Positions 21,661 to 33,500 of a DNA stretch of 64,000 nucleotides are shown here, one piece after another. The notes beneath the pieces were generated by a model. The model was not told the DNA's origin and did not search any database. It was given only the letters and a program-made list of their open reading frames with translations. This DNA comes from Macrocystis pyrifera (taxonomy: Eukaryota; Sar; Phaeophyceae; Laminariales; Laminariaceae). The stretch lies in contig JASSKH010000021.1 of NCBI GenBank assembly GCA_031763025.1, positions 1,860,001-1,924,000 on the forward strand, read 5' to 3'. Positions within the stretch are counted from its first letter, which is position 1, and each line of letters begins with the position of its first letter. The translations under genes were made by a program, and so were the position numbers.

Positions 21661-23740
21661 TGTGCCATATTGGGTAGTTCCTCAGTTGAGAAACCCAGAT
21701 ATATTGCCTTATAAGGCTAAAAAAAGTGATATCCCTATCGTAGCAGCCAACCACCACCCTCCTGAAATTTCCAACAGCCCGGGGCTAGCATCGTTGCGAC
21801 ACCCGGGCAGGTGGATGGACCAATCCACTACCAAAGACTGAAGCAGGGTGATGCATTCTTACCAGTCGTGGGACGAACCAGATACGTATGTACGTCGGTT
21901 TTCTGTGTTACGGTCCGACGACATGTTGAACATGCTGCCACATCAGTAATAAACCCGTGGGTATGTCCCGCGACAAACGCGACAGTTTGCCGGACGCGCG
22001 TACGACGGCTTCAGGGTGCGTGCAAGAAGACTTTTATTCTGCGTGCGTCTGTGTGATGCCTGGTACGTACATACGAAACGCGAGGAGACTGGATGTGTAT
22101 CATACGCGCGTGTCGTACATCATCAAGAGACACAGCAGAGGTGTACATATTATATGAGTATCAGACCAAGAGGGTGAACGAGCAAATACTCCGCAAAGTG
22201 TACAGCTACGTGCCGCACTGCTGTTTTTTCAACGGCGAATCGCTGCTACGTGCAGCGACAAGCACGGCATGAGTGCGCGTTGTGTACGATGTCAACCTGC
22301 CACCTAAAGTACCGTGTCGGACACGAAGATGGGAGAAGTGTCATCAAGACGATCTACCTGTGTTCATGTTTTGAGAATCATGGTTGATTTTAATGTTAAA
22401 ACTATTTCCTTACTGACTGCCTGTAGTGGGCATCACGCCAGCTATCCACTACCGATACTATTGGTAGATTGGCCAAAATCAAAACGACCAACCTCTCAAA
22501 CAGTATCAGCGTATTCAGACAGTACCGGCATCGTCGACACAACACCAAACGCAAAAAAAAAAATGGGATACCCACTGCGAGCCCAGCACTGAGAGCAGCA
22601 CACCCGGAAAACACACATACTGTATTTATCCCTTTTAGCACCGCACTCCCATTGTGGCGACAAAGCACTCAAATTCGAAGTAGTTTGTCCCCCAAACGGA
22701 ACTGCCGCCCGAAAAGGTTTTTTTCATTAAGGCTAATTCCATATTGACAGCAACACTGAACTCCGAGAACATGCCGTATCGGCGAGCACCAGCAAACTAT
22801 CAATGGCCGAAAATGTGCTGACGGTGCGCTACTGGTCGTGTAGATACAAGGGAACGGATTTATGCGGCGAGGCAAGAATGTTTCGTGGTCGTTGTGGTGG
22901 GGAATGTGGCCTGCTGGCTCGAACTCTGGATTCGAAAGATTGGTCTCGGTGACAGATTCGTCGCATTTTTTTCGGTGGGCTCGGTACAAAGAGCGTGCAC
23001 GGGACTCTGCTGGCAGCACGGTACAACACGCTAGCAGATAGTTGGCGCTGCTGCTATTATCGCATACGATCAGTGCTCGCTGGGCTACTTCGAGTCGTGG
23101 TTTCTCCAGATGCATTGCTAGCATTCCTGGTTCAGTGGTTTTGACCTCTGGGAGATAGCTCTGGAAAGAACGCTCGGGGCGGGCCTCGTTTGACGCCACA
23201 CGTTGGTCGCGGATAATTTGTCAGCGTAGTGCCCGTGGTTGAGGCATTGGTTCATCGCCGTGGGACATATAGTGCCGCACTTGGGATTCTCGCTGGTCTA
23301 GCACTTCACGCGTGAAATCGATGGGGCGCAGGCATTACTCTTACCCCCCCCCATGCTCCCTCGCTGAACAACGCTGTAATATATTGTCCTGAAGGCGGAC
23401 GGGCACATTGGGCGTAGCACGTGGGCCGTACATCAATATTTGAATGCCTGCGCATCCATCACCCCACCGTCACCGTAGAGCAGCGACGCGATACAGCGAT
23501 ACAGCAGTGTTGCAAGAAAATTACAGGCGGGTGATTGGGGGATACGACGGATCAGCGTTTCACCAGGCTCAGTTGTTCCGTGAGAGGTGGTCTTCTTGTC
23601 AGAACTCTCGGGTGGGCTCGAGTGCGGACACAACAAGCTTCTCATCGAAAATGTATTCATGGCATAGTGATCTACCGTATAACACAGGAGGAAGCACACC
23701 CCGGTGATAAAATGTTGACGTTGAAAAATATTATCAACCG
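21661..23740. other. no supported gene
   Basis: Frames of up to about 175 codons (22669-23199, minus) lack an ATG start and any recognisable motif. CGTACGTA and TACGCGCG words are common. Nothing else is supported. Confidence 0.45.
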
Positions 23741-24000
23741 GGCGTGCTGTTGTGGGGGGGGTGCTATCCAGTGCATCCCAGGTGATGAGCAAGTTGCATG
23801 GAGCCCCGCAGCTAGGAGGTGTGGTAACGGGGGGGGGTGATAACGGGGGGGTCTGCTAACGGTAATCCTGGTTGCTGAGGAGCGTTAAAAGACCTCGGGC
23901 AGACTGCAGATGGGGTGATAACAAGAAGGTGTGATGGCAAGGGTGTCGACAACAAAAGGGGTGATAGCAGCATCAAGGGGGTGTGCTAACATGTGAGGGG
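23741..24000. repeat. imperfect GGTGATAACGGGG-type repeats
   Basis: Short units built on GTGATAAC or GTGCTAAC followed by G runs recur about eight times. A looser version of the same wording (GGTGTGATAATT, CATGTGATAAAA) is seen at 24838-24915. Confidence 0.6.
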
Positions 24001-24149
24001 CTTTGGTCTGAAACCAACTTGATTTGCCATTCCCACGCGGTATTGTTGGTAAGGCCCACGCTCGAAACCGGAGGTCACAGCAAAGGCCCCGGCCTGGCTG
24101 CAATGCCGCAGAACAGTTACCGGTACGGGATGAAGCAGCTGTAGCGCTG

Positions 24150-24420
24150 GCGCAACTTCCGGACTCAATTGCTGTTTTAGCGCAACGGGCGTCGGAAGGC
24201 GTGTTGCACGCGCTGCTCAACAGGAGGTTTTACGCCGCGCAACCTTTCGCTGCAGGTAAAAAAACTGTTGTGCGTTTCGTCCCCGCCATTTTTTTTTAGG
24301 CGCCTTTTTTGTTTTCACTGTGGTCAAACAAAATGTTTTAGGTATCTGAACACACTGCTTCAAGTGGTTTTCGGGTCTGTATCAACGCAAGTGTCGAAAA
24401 ACAAATGCCTCCGGTGCACC
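24150..24420 (+). repeat. dispersed repeat related to 61850-62190
   Basis: Shared blocks are GTCGGAAGGCGTGTTGC, CAACCTTTCGCTGCAGG and TTCAAGTGGTTTTCGGG. They occur in the same order as in the copy near 62 kb, where they lie inside an inverted-repeat element. Confidence 0.65.
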
Positions 24421-25084
24421 TCCAACCCCCCCCCGTGGGGGGGCTACACGCTCTCCAGCTGACGTTGCGCTTACGGAACAGGTGCTAGAACACTAAATAC
24501 GCATGCTCTAGTCACAGGTACCACCATAGGAAATCCATGACGTCAAAACTGCCGAAAATTGGCACCTCAGAGACCCTTGCCCGATTGAAAGAACTAGCTG
24601 CTGCCACTATCACATGGCCCCTTTGTTTATAGCGGACGTCCCGAAGATTAATACACGATAGCATTGCGCACTGGTTCATGTCCGGGACAATGCTGCAATG
24701 ACTGACCAGCGACAAATCACGTGATTGGCCAGAACGAAAATCCGTGATTGGCCCACAAGCTCACTACCGACGCCGGTGGTTGGGGCTTACTGCACTGTAG
24801 CAGTAGTATCAGTGTTGTGGGTGGATGGTATCCACCAGGTGGTGTGATAATTTTAGGAGTCTTGATGCTGTTTTCAGGCGCAGGGTGTGGTATTCAACGT
24901 ATCCCATGTGATAAAAGTATGGATCGACAAGGGGACCAAACGAATGTATCACCGGGTTTGCTCATGTGCGGCGGGGGGGGGGTATTATGTAAGGAAGGTG
25001 TGCCGCCTTCCGTGTTGTACGGTAGTGCCTTAACGCATAGTTAATCGGGTGAAATGAGACCTGTCAACGAAAACTCAAAGCGCC

Positions 25085-27060
25085 CACGGGCGCGGATACT
25101 CGTATACAGTCGACCGCTGGGGCAGGAACTGCGTCACTGCCGGGTGAAACAATAAACAAGGACTTTTGTTTGCAGTCCTCGCCGATACGTGGCGGCAAGC
25201 CGGCGACCAAACACGGCCGGTCTCAGGGCGCGGATAGAACAAGATGTCCGCGTGATGAGTTTATGCGTACGGCATGCCGATGAAGTTGCTTCACCGCTCT
25301 CACAATTAAGTTGGGTGAGAGGCAATGTTCTCCGCCTGAACGTTCGACGGGTCGCTGGTGCGGGTACTTGCAGGTAGTCGACCCCAGGGGCAGGCATTGC
25401 ACCAATGCTGAGTGAAAAATGGTCCGCTACAGTTTTATGTTGTCGCTGATCAAGTATCGGCAGGGCGACGACAAGACGCCGGAGAGATCTTGGTCGCAGA
25501 TACCGAACGAGTGTTTCGCGAGGCGGAGTCAGTCGGCTGAGCGGAGACTTTCGCAGCCAGCTCGTCCCGAGCGGTCTCGGGCGGGGATATTCGTAGACTT
25601 TCGACTGTAGGGGCAAGAGTTGCAACACGCCTGGGTGCGGGCTGCGTGCGTCTCAAAACAGGCTACTGGTATGTGTTTTTGCGTTGCTCGCCTCGAAGTG
25701 GAAGCAGAACTATGAGTAACCGTCCTGGCGGTCTCGGGGCGCGGATAAGCCAAGATACGCACGTACGAGTATACTTTTTTTGCCCTTGTTAATTAGTGCC
25801 TCACCACGCAGAGCTGGTCGGGTGAAAGAACAGATCATGATCTAGTCCATCTAGTTCCTCACCTGCGGCTGTGAGAGGTTGTGCAAGATCTGCCTTGTAA
25901 GGCTGGTTCAACCCAGGAAACATGCGCTAGACCATGTGTAATATATGCCGGAATATATGGGTCCCACCCGGCAACATGATCCAAGACCTATGAAAATGGG
26001 AGCGCGAAGTTTGAAAATTTTCTTTCAAAAATATTGCTTTGAAGAAACAGCCGAACGTATTCTCGTACTGCCGCTGTGGGAAAAAGGAGGAAACCTGTTT
26101 CGGTTCTTCTTTTGTTTTTTTTTCGAGCAGCTGCAGGGTGCGCAGTTTGTTTTTTCTCGTTGCAAATTGTCAACATGCTGATAAAAATCAGCTCGAGCGA
26201 CGATAGACCTTCGATCTCGACGTAGACTCAGCCCACGGCCAACCCACTTGATGTCGGGCAACGCCAACGATTGTAGATGACGGCCTCGAAGATATCAAGT
26301 GGATGCGTGTTCAAGGGGGAGAGAGCTTGCCGCATGCCTCGTACGCTCTTCTCCCACACCTGAAAAAAGGCTATGTTTTGCCGTTCGAGACTGATCGATA
26401 GTTCGTGCCATCTGTTTTGTGCATACCATTGGCCCCAATTGTTGTTTTTTCTCATACGCCTGACCAGCGCCCGTCACATCCCAATGGCGATTGTGTGACG
26501 ACAGTGACCCTAGAGTGGATCGGAGCCCCGAACGAGCGCACTCCGTTTATATTTCATGGCGCAATCGTTGCTTTTACCGATCGATGTCTGTCGAGAACTC
26601 GGAATCTCGCCGGTTCGAACTAAACATCCGCCTGAGTTTTTCTGAAGCCGATCTTGGCCCAACATCGCCCCCAGAACTGTTTTTTTCGATGTTTTCCAAA
26701 AGTTTGGAACTTTCGGTTTGAAGAATCGTGCTCATAGCAAGCTGTACCTGAAATTTTCTGGCGGGTATCTTTTGTATCCATTTTTTTAATGGAAAATTTG
26801 CGTATTCATTGGCATAGGTCTTGAATCATTCAACATCGGGCATATCCGTGCCTAAAAAACTCTAGATCGTGCACTGGAAATCGATGATCGATCCAAGGCG
26901 TGATTGCTTTCGCAGCCAAAACGCCCGAGAGGTCTCGGGCGTGGGTACTTTGTAGAGTGCTGATCGCAGGGGCAGGAGCTGCACCACTGCGGGAAGGATA
27001 ACGAGCAGCCTTATTTGCTGTGTATCGCTAAAGTGTCGCGGCAAGGCGATGGCACTTTAC
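25085..27060. repeat. diverged repeat family with GGTCTCGGGCG ... GGGGCAGG core
   Basis: At least four copies (about 25088-25145, 25365-25410, 25570-25630 and 26930-26990) share a GTCTCGGGCG-like start, a GTA step, then GGGGCAGGARYTGCACCACTGC-like wording. They are followed by TATCGCTA and GCGGCAAGGCGA-like segments. Spacing is irregular, so this is an old tandem array broken up by indels. The GATC repeat copy at 25830-25990 is inserted among the units. Confidence 0.65.
25830..25990 (-). repeat. GATC-rich dispersed repeat, copy 2 (reverse)
   Basis: Read on the minus strand it gives GGATCATGTTGCCGGGTGGG, then a GCATGTTTCCTGGGTTG-like block, AGATCTTGCACAACCTCTCA and GATCATGATCTG, in the same order as copy 1. 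Confidence 0.75.
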
Positions 27061-29690
27061 GTCGGCACGCTGGTGTGAGCAAGTGGCAGTGTTGCTATGA
27101 GCACGATGACAGCAGGGCATGTCGCTTGTGTATAAGTAGCACGTGAACCCTACAGACAGTAGTGTGAGTGGCTGTGCGTTGCTGACCGTCAAGTTGCGGC
27201 AGGGCAAGGATGCGATACAGTAGCACTGTTTTTATAACGCGTGACTAGGGCATCGTTTCCACGGGAAGGTGTGGCTTGGTTTCGCTCAAGTGCAGCACTG
27301 GCTATTCCCGCTGATGCTTGCGTGATCGTCATGGGGCGCAGAGGGAGTTCATTCAGCCTTTCCGAAATCCCGTTTCGCTGAACAGGTGGGCGGGGGGCAG
27401 GCTGCGGTATGTGTATCACTTGAGCCCTACAGCAATTTGTTATTGTTGGCATGTATGCATTGGCCACCGCGCCGTCGCGGCAGGTCGACGATGCGATGCC
27501 CACCAAAACGCTAGGGTATAATTGGCGTGTACGTTACCTAACGTATTACGGTAGAAAAACTAGGAATCCCCCGACAGCAGTAGCAACACGTTACGCGCTA
27601 CGAGTATATGGATTGCCAGTCCTGACACCGTATCATTACACTGCCGTCAACAACTGATGCAACGCAACTCTTTGACATTTTGTTAGTCGATGTACTGCCG
27701 ATATCGCAACGCACCACGATTGGCACATTAGGTACTGGCCCGGCCGGTATATCCTCATGGTCGTTTTTGTCTCACGTACGTCCATCAAACACGTCAAAAT
27801 ATTTATGGTACGGAAACCCAGCAAATGCGTTTCGGGGGGAGAGAGGAGAGAAGACAGGCAGTATACTGCGGCAACCTGGTATTGTACTGATCGATTTCGG
27901 CAACAGTTGCTACTGATTGAGTTAGCCAGTGCCCAGCCCTACCAATAAGGCGTGCGCCTTTTTGCTGCAACATCATTTGTGTTTGTTAAGAAAACGGTAA
28001 GTGCCTGAGCCCTGGCACTGGTCATCGGGTTGTCCTTTCAGTCTTCTCAATAGCAGGTTGTGGGTGGGTGGGTGGGTGGGTGGGTGCTTTCTTTTTTCGT
28101 CTCACACCAGTTAGTACCTTCGCCGTTCTATTGTCTCCCTCCCTACTGTTGCATTAGTAGTAGTAGCTCACATCCAAGGTCACGCACCAGGATCTCCTCC
28201 TCCCCCCCCTCCCCGTTACGATAAGGCCCTTGCATTTTTAATGGCGAGAAAATTCAGCGCTCTCTTCCCTCGTCGACTCGCGTCGAATAGAGACCCTCAA
28301 TTGGAGAGCCTCGGAAAAGTACTAGGTGTATAGTACCTCTGCCGTATCGTGCGTCCATGGTGGCGCTCGTACTGCTGCTCGCTCTCCCTACTCGAGGGGT
28401 AAGATGACATCCGCCGTTTTGCTGTGGTGATATATATAGGCTCCAGAGGCTACAAGCGGCTACGGTCTCCTCGTTGGACGTGGTGACGTCTTCGTCCGGA
28501 AAAGGTCGCACACTACTGTACCACGGGAACGTGATCAATTTTCGAGTTGGCTTGTTTAACTCCTCGGTTGTCGTCGACGCGGGCTTCGCTAACGGCGTTC
28601 CCGCTGTTACCTACTGTAGGTCATGTGATGCAGGGTCCATTATAGCGCATTTTTTAATTGCGGCCGGGATTTGATTTGCGGCGCGTACACAATTTCCAGT
28701 GAGATCAATACGAGGTGAGACTGATGGCGATGCAGCGGACGCGTTTGCCGATGTTTTGGAGGCATTTTCCGAGACATAGTTATAGTCGACAGGCTTGATC
28801 AGTTCGGGTGGCGTAGGATATCGCAATATTGGCAAATTTTACTTGGGCTACTGTCATTGACAACAGTTGTAGGACTTGTTGCGTTGTGGTTTTCATGACG
28901 TTGGGTCGTGAGGGTACCCCGCGAGTGAGGGTGGGGCCACCGGACGCCGTTATCCTCTCCGCCCCGTTTACCGCAGGATTGCAAACTCCTCATCGAGCGC
29001 TATAGGCGAGGGCGTGCGTGATCCTTACGCTGTCCGCTACGATCCCCAACACGTTGTGGTCAGATGTGTCTACTGTAGGAGTCGGTAGAGGGAATATTCA
29101 TGTGTCGAGCTCAGCGAAGGAGTGCACAATCCAGCGCGTGCGTACCAGGTTGTGGTAGGAAAGAGCGTCCGCTTTTATCAAATATATACAATGGTGATCG
29201 ATGCCCGTGTGAGTTTTCAGGTGTTGTGTGTGTTGTCCTTGCATTCAACCATTATTTCTACTCAACGGCAACGGTGTCACACCCAGTATCTGTACCTATT
29301 CTTCATCCTAGCAAGGCAAGTTATTCGTAGAGCCCAGACTACGATATAAGGCAAAACCGAATGCAGCGCAATTAGACGGAGTTAAGCGATCACTTCGTGT
29401 AGTGCCAGCGTTACGGGTATGAAACAGCCCAACGCGAACAAGCCAATCAATAAGACTTCCATTAAAACGAACCCGAAACCGAAAACAAAACGAAAATCCC
29501 TGAAATGAGGCAGATGTAACGACGCAAGAGGATCACGACAATACAAGCACAGCCTACTGCAGAGAGACAGAGCGCACACTATTGCGCCTGCAAGAAATCC
29601 ACCACAATTTAACGAGAGTGCGTACTTCTGCTAGGAGATAACATGTTCGGATGTTGGCCGTGTGATTCGGGTCCACCACCTTATTCCTCT
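27061..29690. other. no supported gene; short G-quadruplex-type tract
   Basis: At 28060-28086 TGGG is repeated six to seven times, a good intramolecular G-quadruplex candidate. Otherwise frames are short, and no motif, RNA gene or long repeat is seen. Confidence 0.5.
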
Positions 29691-29694
29691 TTCT

Positions 29695-30475
29695 GTGGTG
29701 ACTTCCATGGAAGTTACCTCGTACTTGCATGGAAGTGCAATTTTCTTCAATGGAAGTAAAAATTACTTCCGTGGAAGCTTTAACTGTTCTTCCTTGGAAT
29801 GGAGTGCGCAGTAAATAGGACCTACGGTAGACACAAAAACCTATATGTTTACCTATTTTTACCAATAATATTTGGTCCTATTTACTATGGACCCCCGTAG
29901 TAGTTTGGTTCCATGAAAGTGTTATTACTTCCATGAAACTTTGTTTTATTTCCTGGAAGTGTGTTACTTCCATCGGAAGATTGTTTACTTCCATGAGAGT
30001 TTTTTTTCTATGTAAGTATGCTTACATGGTTCCTGGGATCAGGGTGACTGGTGGGCCTCCAGCGGCTTCTGTGGAGGGCTAATTTTATTTCTGCACCTGG
30101 TAGGTGGCAGCAGGGTGCCAGCTGAGAAGGGCTCACTGCGGGATCAAGGTTACCAAGCGGGAGCAGAGCAGCAGAGAAATTGGTGGAGTATACCATCGAG
30201 AGGCAGATTTTATGGAAACTTACACAACTTCCATGGAAGTAAAGCCAACTTTTATGGAAACTCACTGGCTTCCATGGAAGTTGGTCAAAGCTTCCATGAA
30301 ATTTGGAAGGTCAATGGAATCTGTTGTTTACTTCCATGGAAGTGAAACCAACTTCCGTGGAAGTTTTTCACTTCCGTTTACTTCCAATGGTATTACTTCC
30401 AGAAATGGATTTTTTTTCCACGTCCACGAAGAACTTCCATGGAAATATGGAAACTGCCATGGAAGTAAAATCAAA
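29695..30475. repeat. cluster of ACTTCCATGGAAGT palindromes
   Basis: The 14-base perfect palindrome ACTTCCATGGAAGT occurs at 29701, 30227 and 30330. One-base variants are at 29723, 29764, 30268 and 30351, and half sites or looser forms at about 29745, 29910, 29927, 29965, 29988, 30290, 30432 and 30454. Spacing is irregular. A MITE copy (29811-29902) sits inside the cluster. Confidence 0.9.
29811..29902 (+). mobile_element. TTACGGGGG MITE, copy 1 (left end lost)
   Basis: It starts at GTAAATAGGACC and ends in CTATGGACCCCCGTAG. The body and right terminus match the five copies between 57.6 and 61.4 kb. The outer 15-20 bases of the left terminus are missing. Confidence 0.85.
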
Positions 30476-31324
30476 GGCCAAATGATATGGGAGGTCGTCG
30501 TGTGACTCGGAGAAGTCGACCTTCTTTGCGATTGATGTCGCTCCTTTCTGTACTGCGCCAAGTAAAGAAGCAGGTATGATTTCCATATGGTACCCGTAGT
30601 TCAACAGTATCATTTTTTTATGTTGATCTTGAACCCCGCACTCGATCGCCGCTGACGAAGAGTGCCTTGATATGCGCCCGCTGGTCTCGAGCGTTGGCAA
30701 GCACGCGCTCCGGAGATATCCCCTGGATATCGCGGGACATGCTGATCGGGAAGCGGGACCTCATACTCTCCTGAGGGCATCAAGGTAGGGTGCCCTGGTA
30801 GTGGTTCGTTTGTGTGGCACACAGCACAACTTGACACGAAAAATTGCGGCATTGAGTAGTTGGGGCGTCTTCTGTGAAGCAGCGTCGACCTGCGCGGCTG
30901 CAAGTTGGTTGGTATCTCGTCGTTGTGTCATACATGCGAGTATACGGATCGAGGTTCGGGGATATAACGCAGTGACAGCGGCGCTGCTGGCATGGGATGC
31001 TAGTGGCAAACACGTGCCACTTTTCTCGCACCTCAAATGACGATGTAAGCAGGCGTTAATAACAACCCCTGAGCCTTGTCTCCTGTATTTTTTTTTCCCA
31101 AATTCCAAATTCACCGCCGAGGGCTGAAGGTGAAAAGGAAAAAAAGGTCTTGAAAGGCAATTTAGACATTTTGAAAAACACGTAATATGGAAACTTAAAA
31201 AATATGTGATAGTGAACAAGGCTTCCCCTTTAGAATCGCGTCCCCTTTTTTTGGAGACAAACTGTTCATATTAATATATGGAGTTGCAGTCGGAGTAGTA
31301 GAGGCCGTGTTTCCCTGCGTGAGG
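30476..31324. other. no supported gene
   Basis: No recognisable frame, repeat or RNA gene. Confidence 0.45.
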
Positions 31325-31440
31325 TAATAACCTGGTTCCTGGGTTGGGTTTGTACTAATACAGATCCTGCACAACGTTTCTCTTGACGGCAAGTTAAGAT
31401 CTAGATGATCTGCTGAGGACAGATAGATCATTTGTTGGAA
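31325..31440 (+). repeat. GATC-rich dispersed repeat, copy 3 (partial)
   Basis: It shares TGGTTCCTGGGTTGG, CAGATCCTGCACAACGTTTC, GATCTAGATGATCTG and CAGATAGATCATTTG with copies 1 and 2. The 5' half is absent. Confidence 0.7.
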
Positions 31441-32129
31441 GTGTTGGTTGTTCCTCGAGTGGCGCGAAAAACGTTTCTTCAATATGGGGTTTTGGGCGAG
31501 GTACAACGCGCCCCAAGTGAGGGACCTGAGAAATGTTACGGTGCGTACCGCACAATATCATACCCACTAGGATGAATTTCGGGACCAATTGGCTTCGAAG
31601 GATGGGGGATGGGGGGGGGCATACGCCACGAAGACAGTGCCTTACAAACTATCTCGTGGAGGTCTTCCCATCTAGACGCAGGCAGCGCTCGGCCTTTGCG
31701 CTTTCCTTATTATCGAGAAAATCAGGTTGGAAATTAGTCCGAGGGGTTGTACTTGTACTATCTTGAGAGTTGTCTTTAAGGTCGTTGTCATCGAATAACT
31801 TTTTTTTCTCCTGATTTTGTGTTCCGCGCAATTCTTTTTGTTTCCGTATTTTCCTTATTCGTTATTTCAAATATTGGAATGCTAATATCGGAAGCGCTCC
31901 TAGTGTCTTGCCCCCTGTTATTTTTTCAAATTTGATAACATTTCTTGGGGGAGTTTTTGTTCTTCTGTTTTTCCTGTTTTCCTTGGAAACCAAAATATGG
32001 AAAATAAATGTGGAACAAGGTTGTTCGATACCAGCGGACCTTACACGCGTACCGTTCCTACCGTCACATGGCTCGCAGGGAGTACGAAGGTGAAAGTCTG
32101 ATGCATGTTTGTTTTGTAGTCGCGTTCAC

Positions 32130-32220
32130 GCAGAAGACTCGGGACAGGTGTCTCGTGACTAGTAGAGACTGGCAAGGGATTGCAAAGGCTGGCCGGCCAA
32201 GGTACGGGCAAACTGCAGCA
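32130..32220 (+). repeat. small dispersed repeat (GGCAAGGGATTGCAAAGGC)
   Basis: GTGTCTCGTGACTAGTAGA followed by GGCAAGGGATTGCAAAGGC is echoed at 38531-38610 and 38892-38960. Each echo has the same order of a TGTCYCGTA start, an AG-rich middle and ATYGCAAAGGC. Confidence 0.55.
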
Positions 32221-32334
32221 GTCCAACCTTCATTATTCTGGGAAGTGCAGGATAACAAATGCAATGGCGGTGAATATTTCGGTGTCTCGGTGATCCAGGA
32301 ATGGGTGCAGTACTGTAGCACCTCAGGTAATCCG

Positions 32335-32362
32335 GGGGCGGGGGGGGGGGGGGGCGGGGGGT
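32335..32362. repeat. G-rich tract
   Basis: GGGGGCGGGGGGG followed by further G runs, ending GGGGGGTG. Potential G-quadruplex or slippage site. Confidence 0.85.
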
Positions 32363-32559
32363 GTTTTAGCAAAGACATGTGAGCTTGCCACAGAAATGGA
32401 GACTATGGGAGGCGTGTCAACCAGCCGAACCAGCTGCCCCCCCCCCTCCAGGCCAGAGACTATTACTGTAAAATAGTTTGAAACTCGTTCGTACATCAAA
32501 GGAGGAATACGGGGGATCGGAAGTGGAACCTACTGTATTGCAAACCAGGCTCTTAGGGT

Positions 32560-33500
32560 ACGTACTCACTTTGTTTGGTTCGGTTCCGCCCGAGCCGTAG
32601 GACTGTTTCGCACAAAATAGCCGAACTTGACCGTAGGAATGTCCAAGTGACCGTTTTGAACCGACCCTTACATAAACTTCGAATCCCTGAACCGCACCCA
32701 ACATAATCGTATACTTTTTAAGGCGAGATCCCACCCGAACCTTTCTGCGAAGCTTTATACTGAACTAGATATAAACGAACAGCGAGTAGTGCCCGAGGTG
32801 CAGTTTACGTCCATAAAATGCTTTTATGTTTCGTAATACTTTTTTTTTCTTTCACCTATTGAACCTTACAATGAAACCGCGATCCGGATTGTTCCGACCG
32901 TGAATTATGATTGGTTCATGGCATACCAGGTATTTTATTTGCTGAAAGCTCGAGCGAAGGGCGATTATTGGTGAATTATTGTACTTGCCCAGGGCCCGAG
33001 CGAAGTGCAATTATTCGTCATACACGTGTCGAACGACCACCAAACTTATCGAATTATGAATCTTGAGACAAATTCCTCGGTTCTTACACGGTTATTTTGG
33101 TGATGCGGGTCACAACCACGGCCCGCTGGGGGGGATCCACGTTTTGTGTTCGTTTCTCGAAAAAATAACACTAGAAAAAACGCAGTCCTACGAGTCTGAA
33201 CGCTCTGTTCCGTAGGAGTGTCGAGGCGGTGGTTCCGAGCCGAAATAGATACTGGTATACTCGAAAGCACTACACTGAACAAGCACAACACTGAACTGCA
33301 CCAAACCGAACAGGCTCAAAAATCAACACACCGAACTAATCCTAACGGATGTGTAGAATCTGAAACCCAAAGATCCAAACCGAACGATCCGTGAGATAAC
33401 TAAGATCTCGGAACATGACCGAACCGAACCGTAGAATAACGGGTTCCTCTTTAGAACCGAACCGGAACGGTAGGAATGTCCGAAGGGGAGGAACCCCGAT
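32560..33500. repeat. GGTTCGG / GTAGGAATGTCC-bearing stretch
   Basis: GTTTGGTTCGGTTCCG at the left and CCGAACCGGAACGG at the right are in opposite orientation. CGTAGGAATGTCC-like words recur at about 32631, 33211 and 33467. This could be a decayed inverted-repeat element, but no clean ends or target duplication are visible. Confidence 0.35.

Noticed and set aside
22669..23199. Minus-strand frame of 176 codons
   Set aside because: It begins with a GTG, resembles no family, and has no splice or promoter context.
26600..26625. GGTTCGAACT, a tRNA B-box-like word
   Set aside because: No A box at the right distance and no acceptor or anticodon stem can be drawn.
30104..30505. Frame with repeated SMEV / FHGS peptides
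   Set aside because: It is the read-out of the ACTTCCATGGAAGT palindromes, not a repeat protein.
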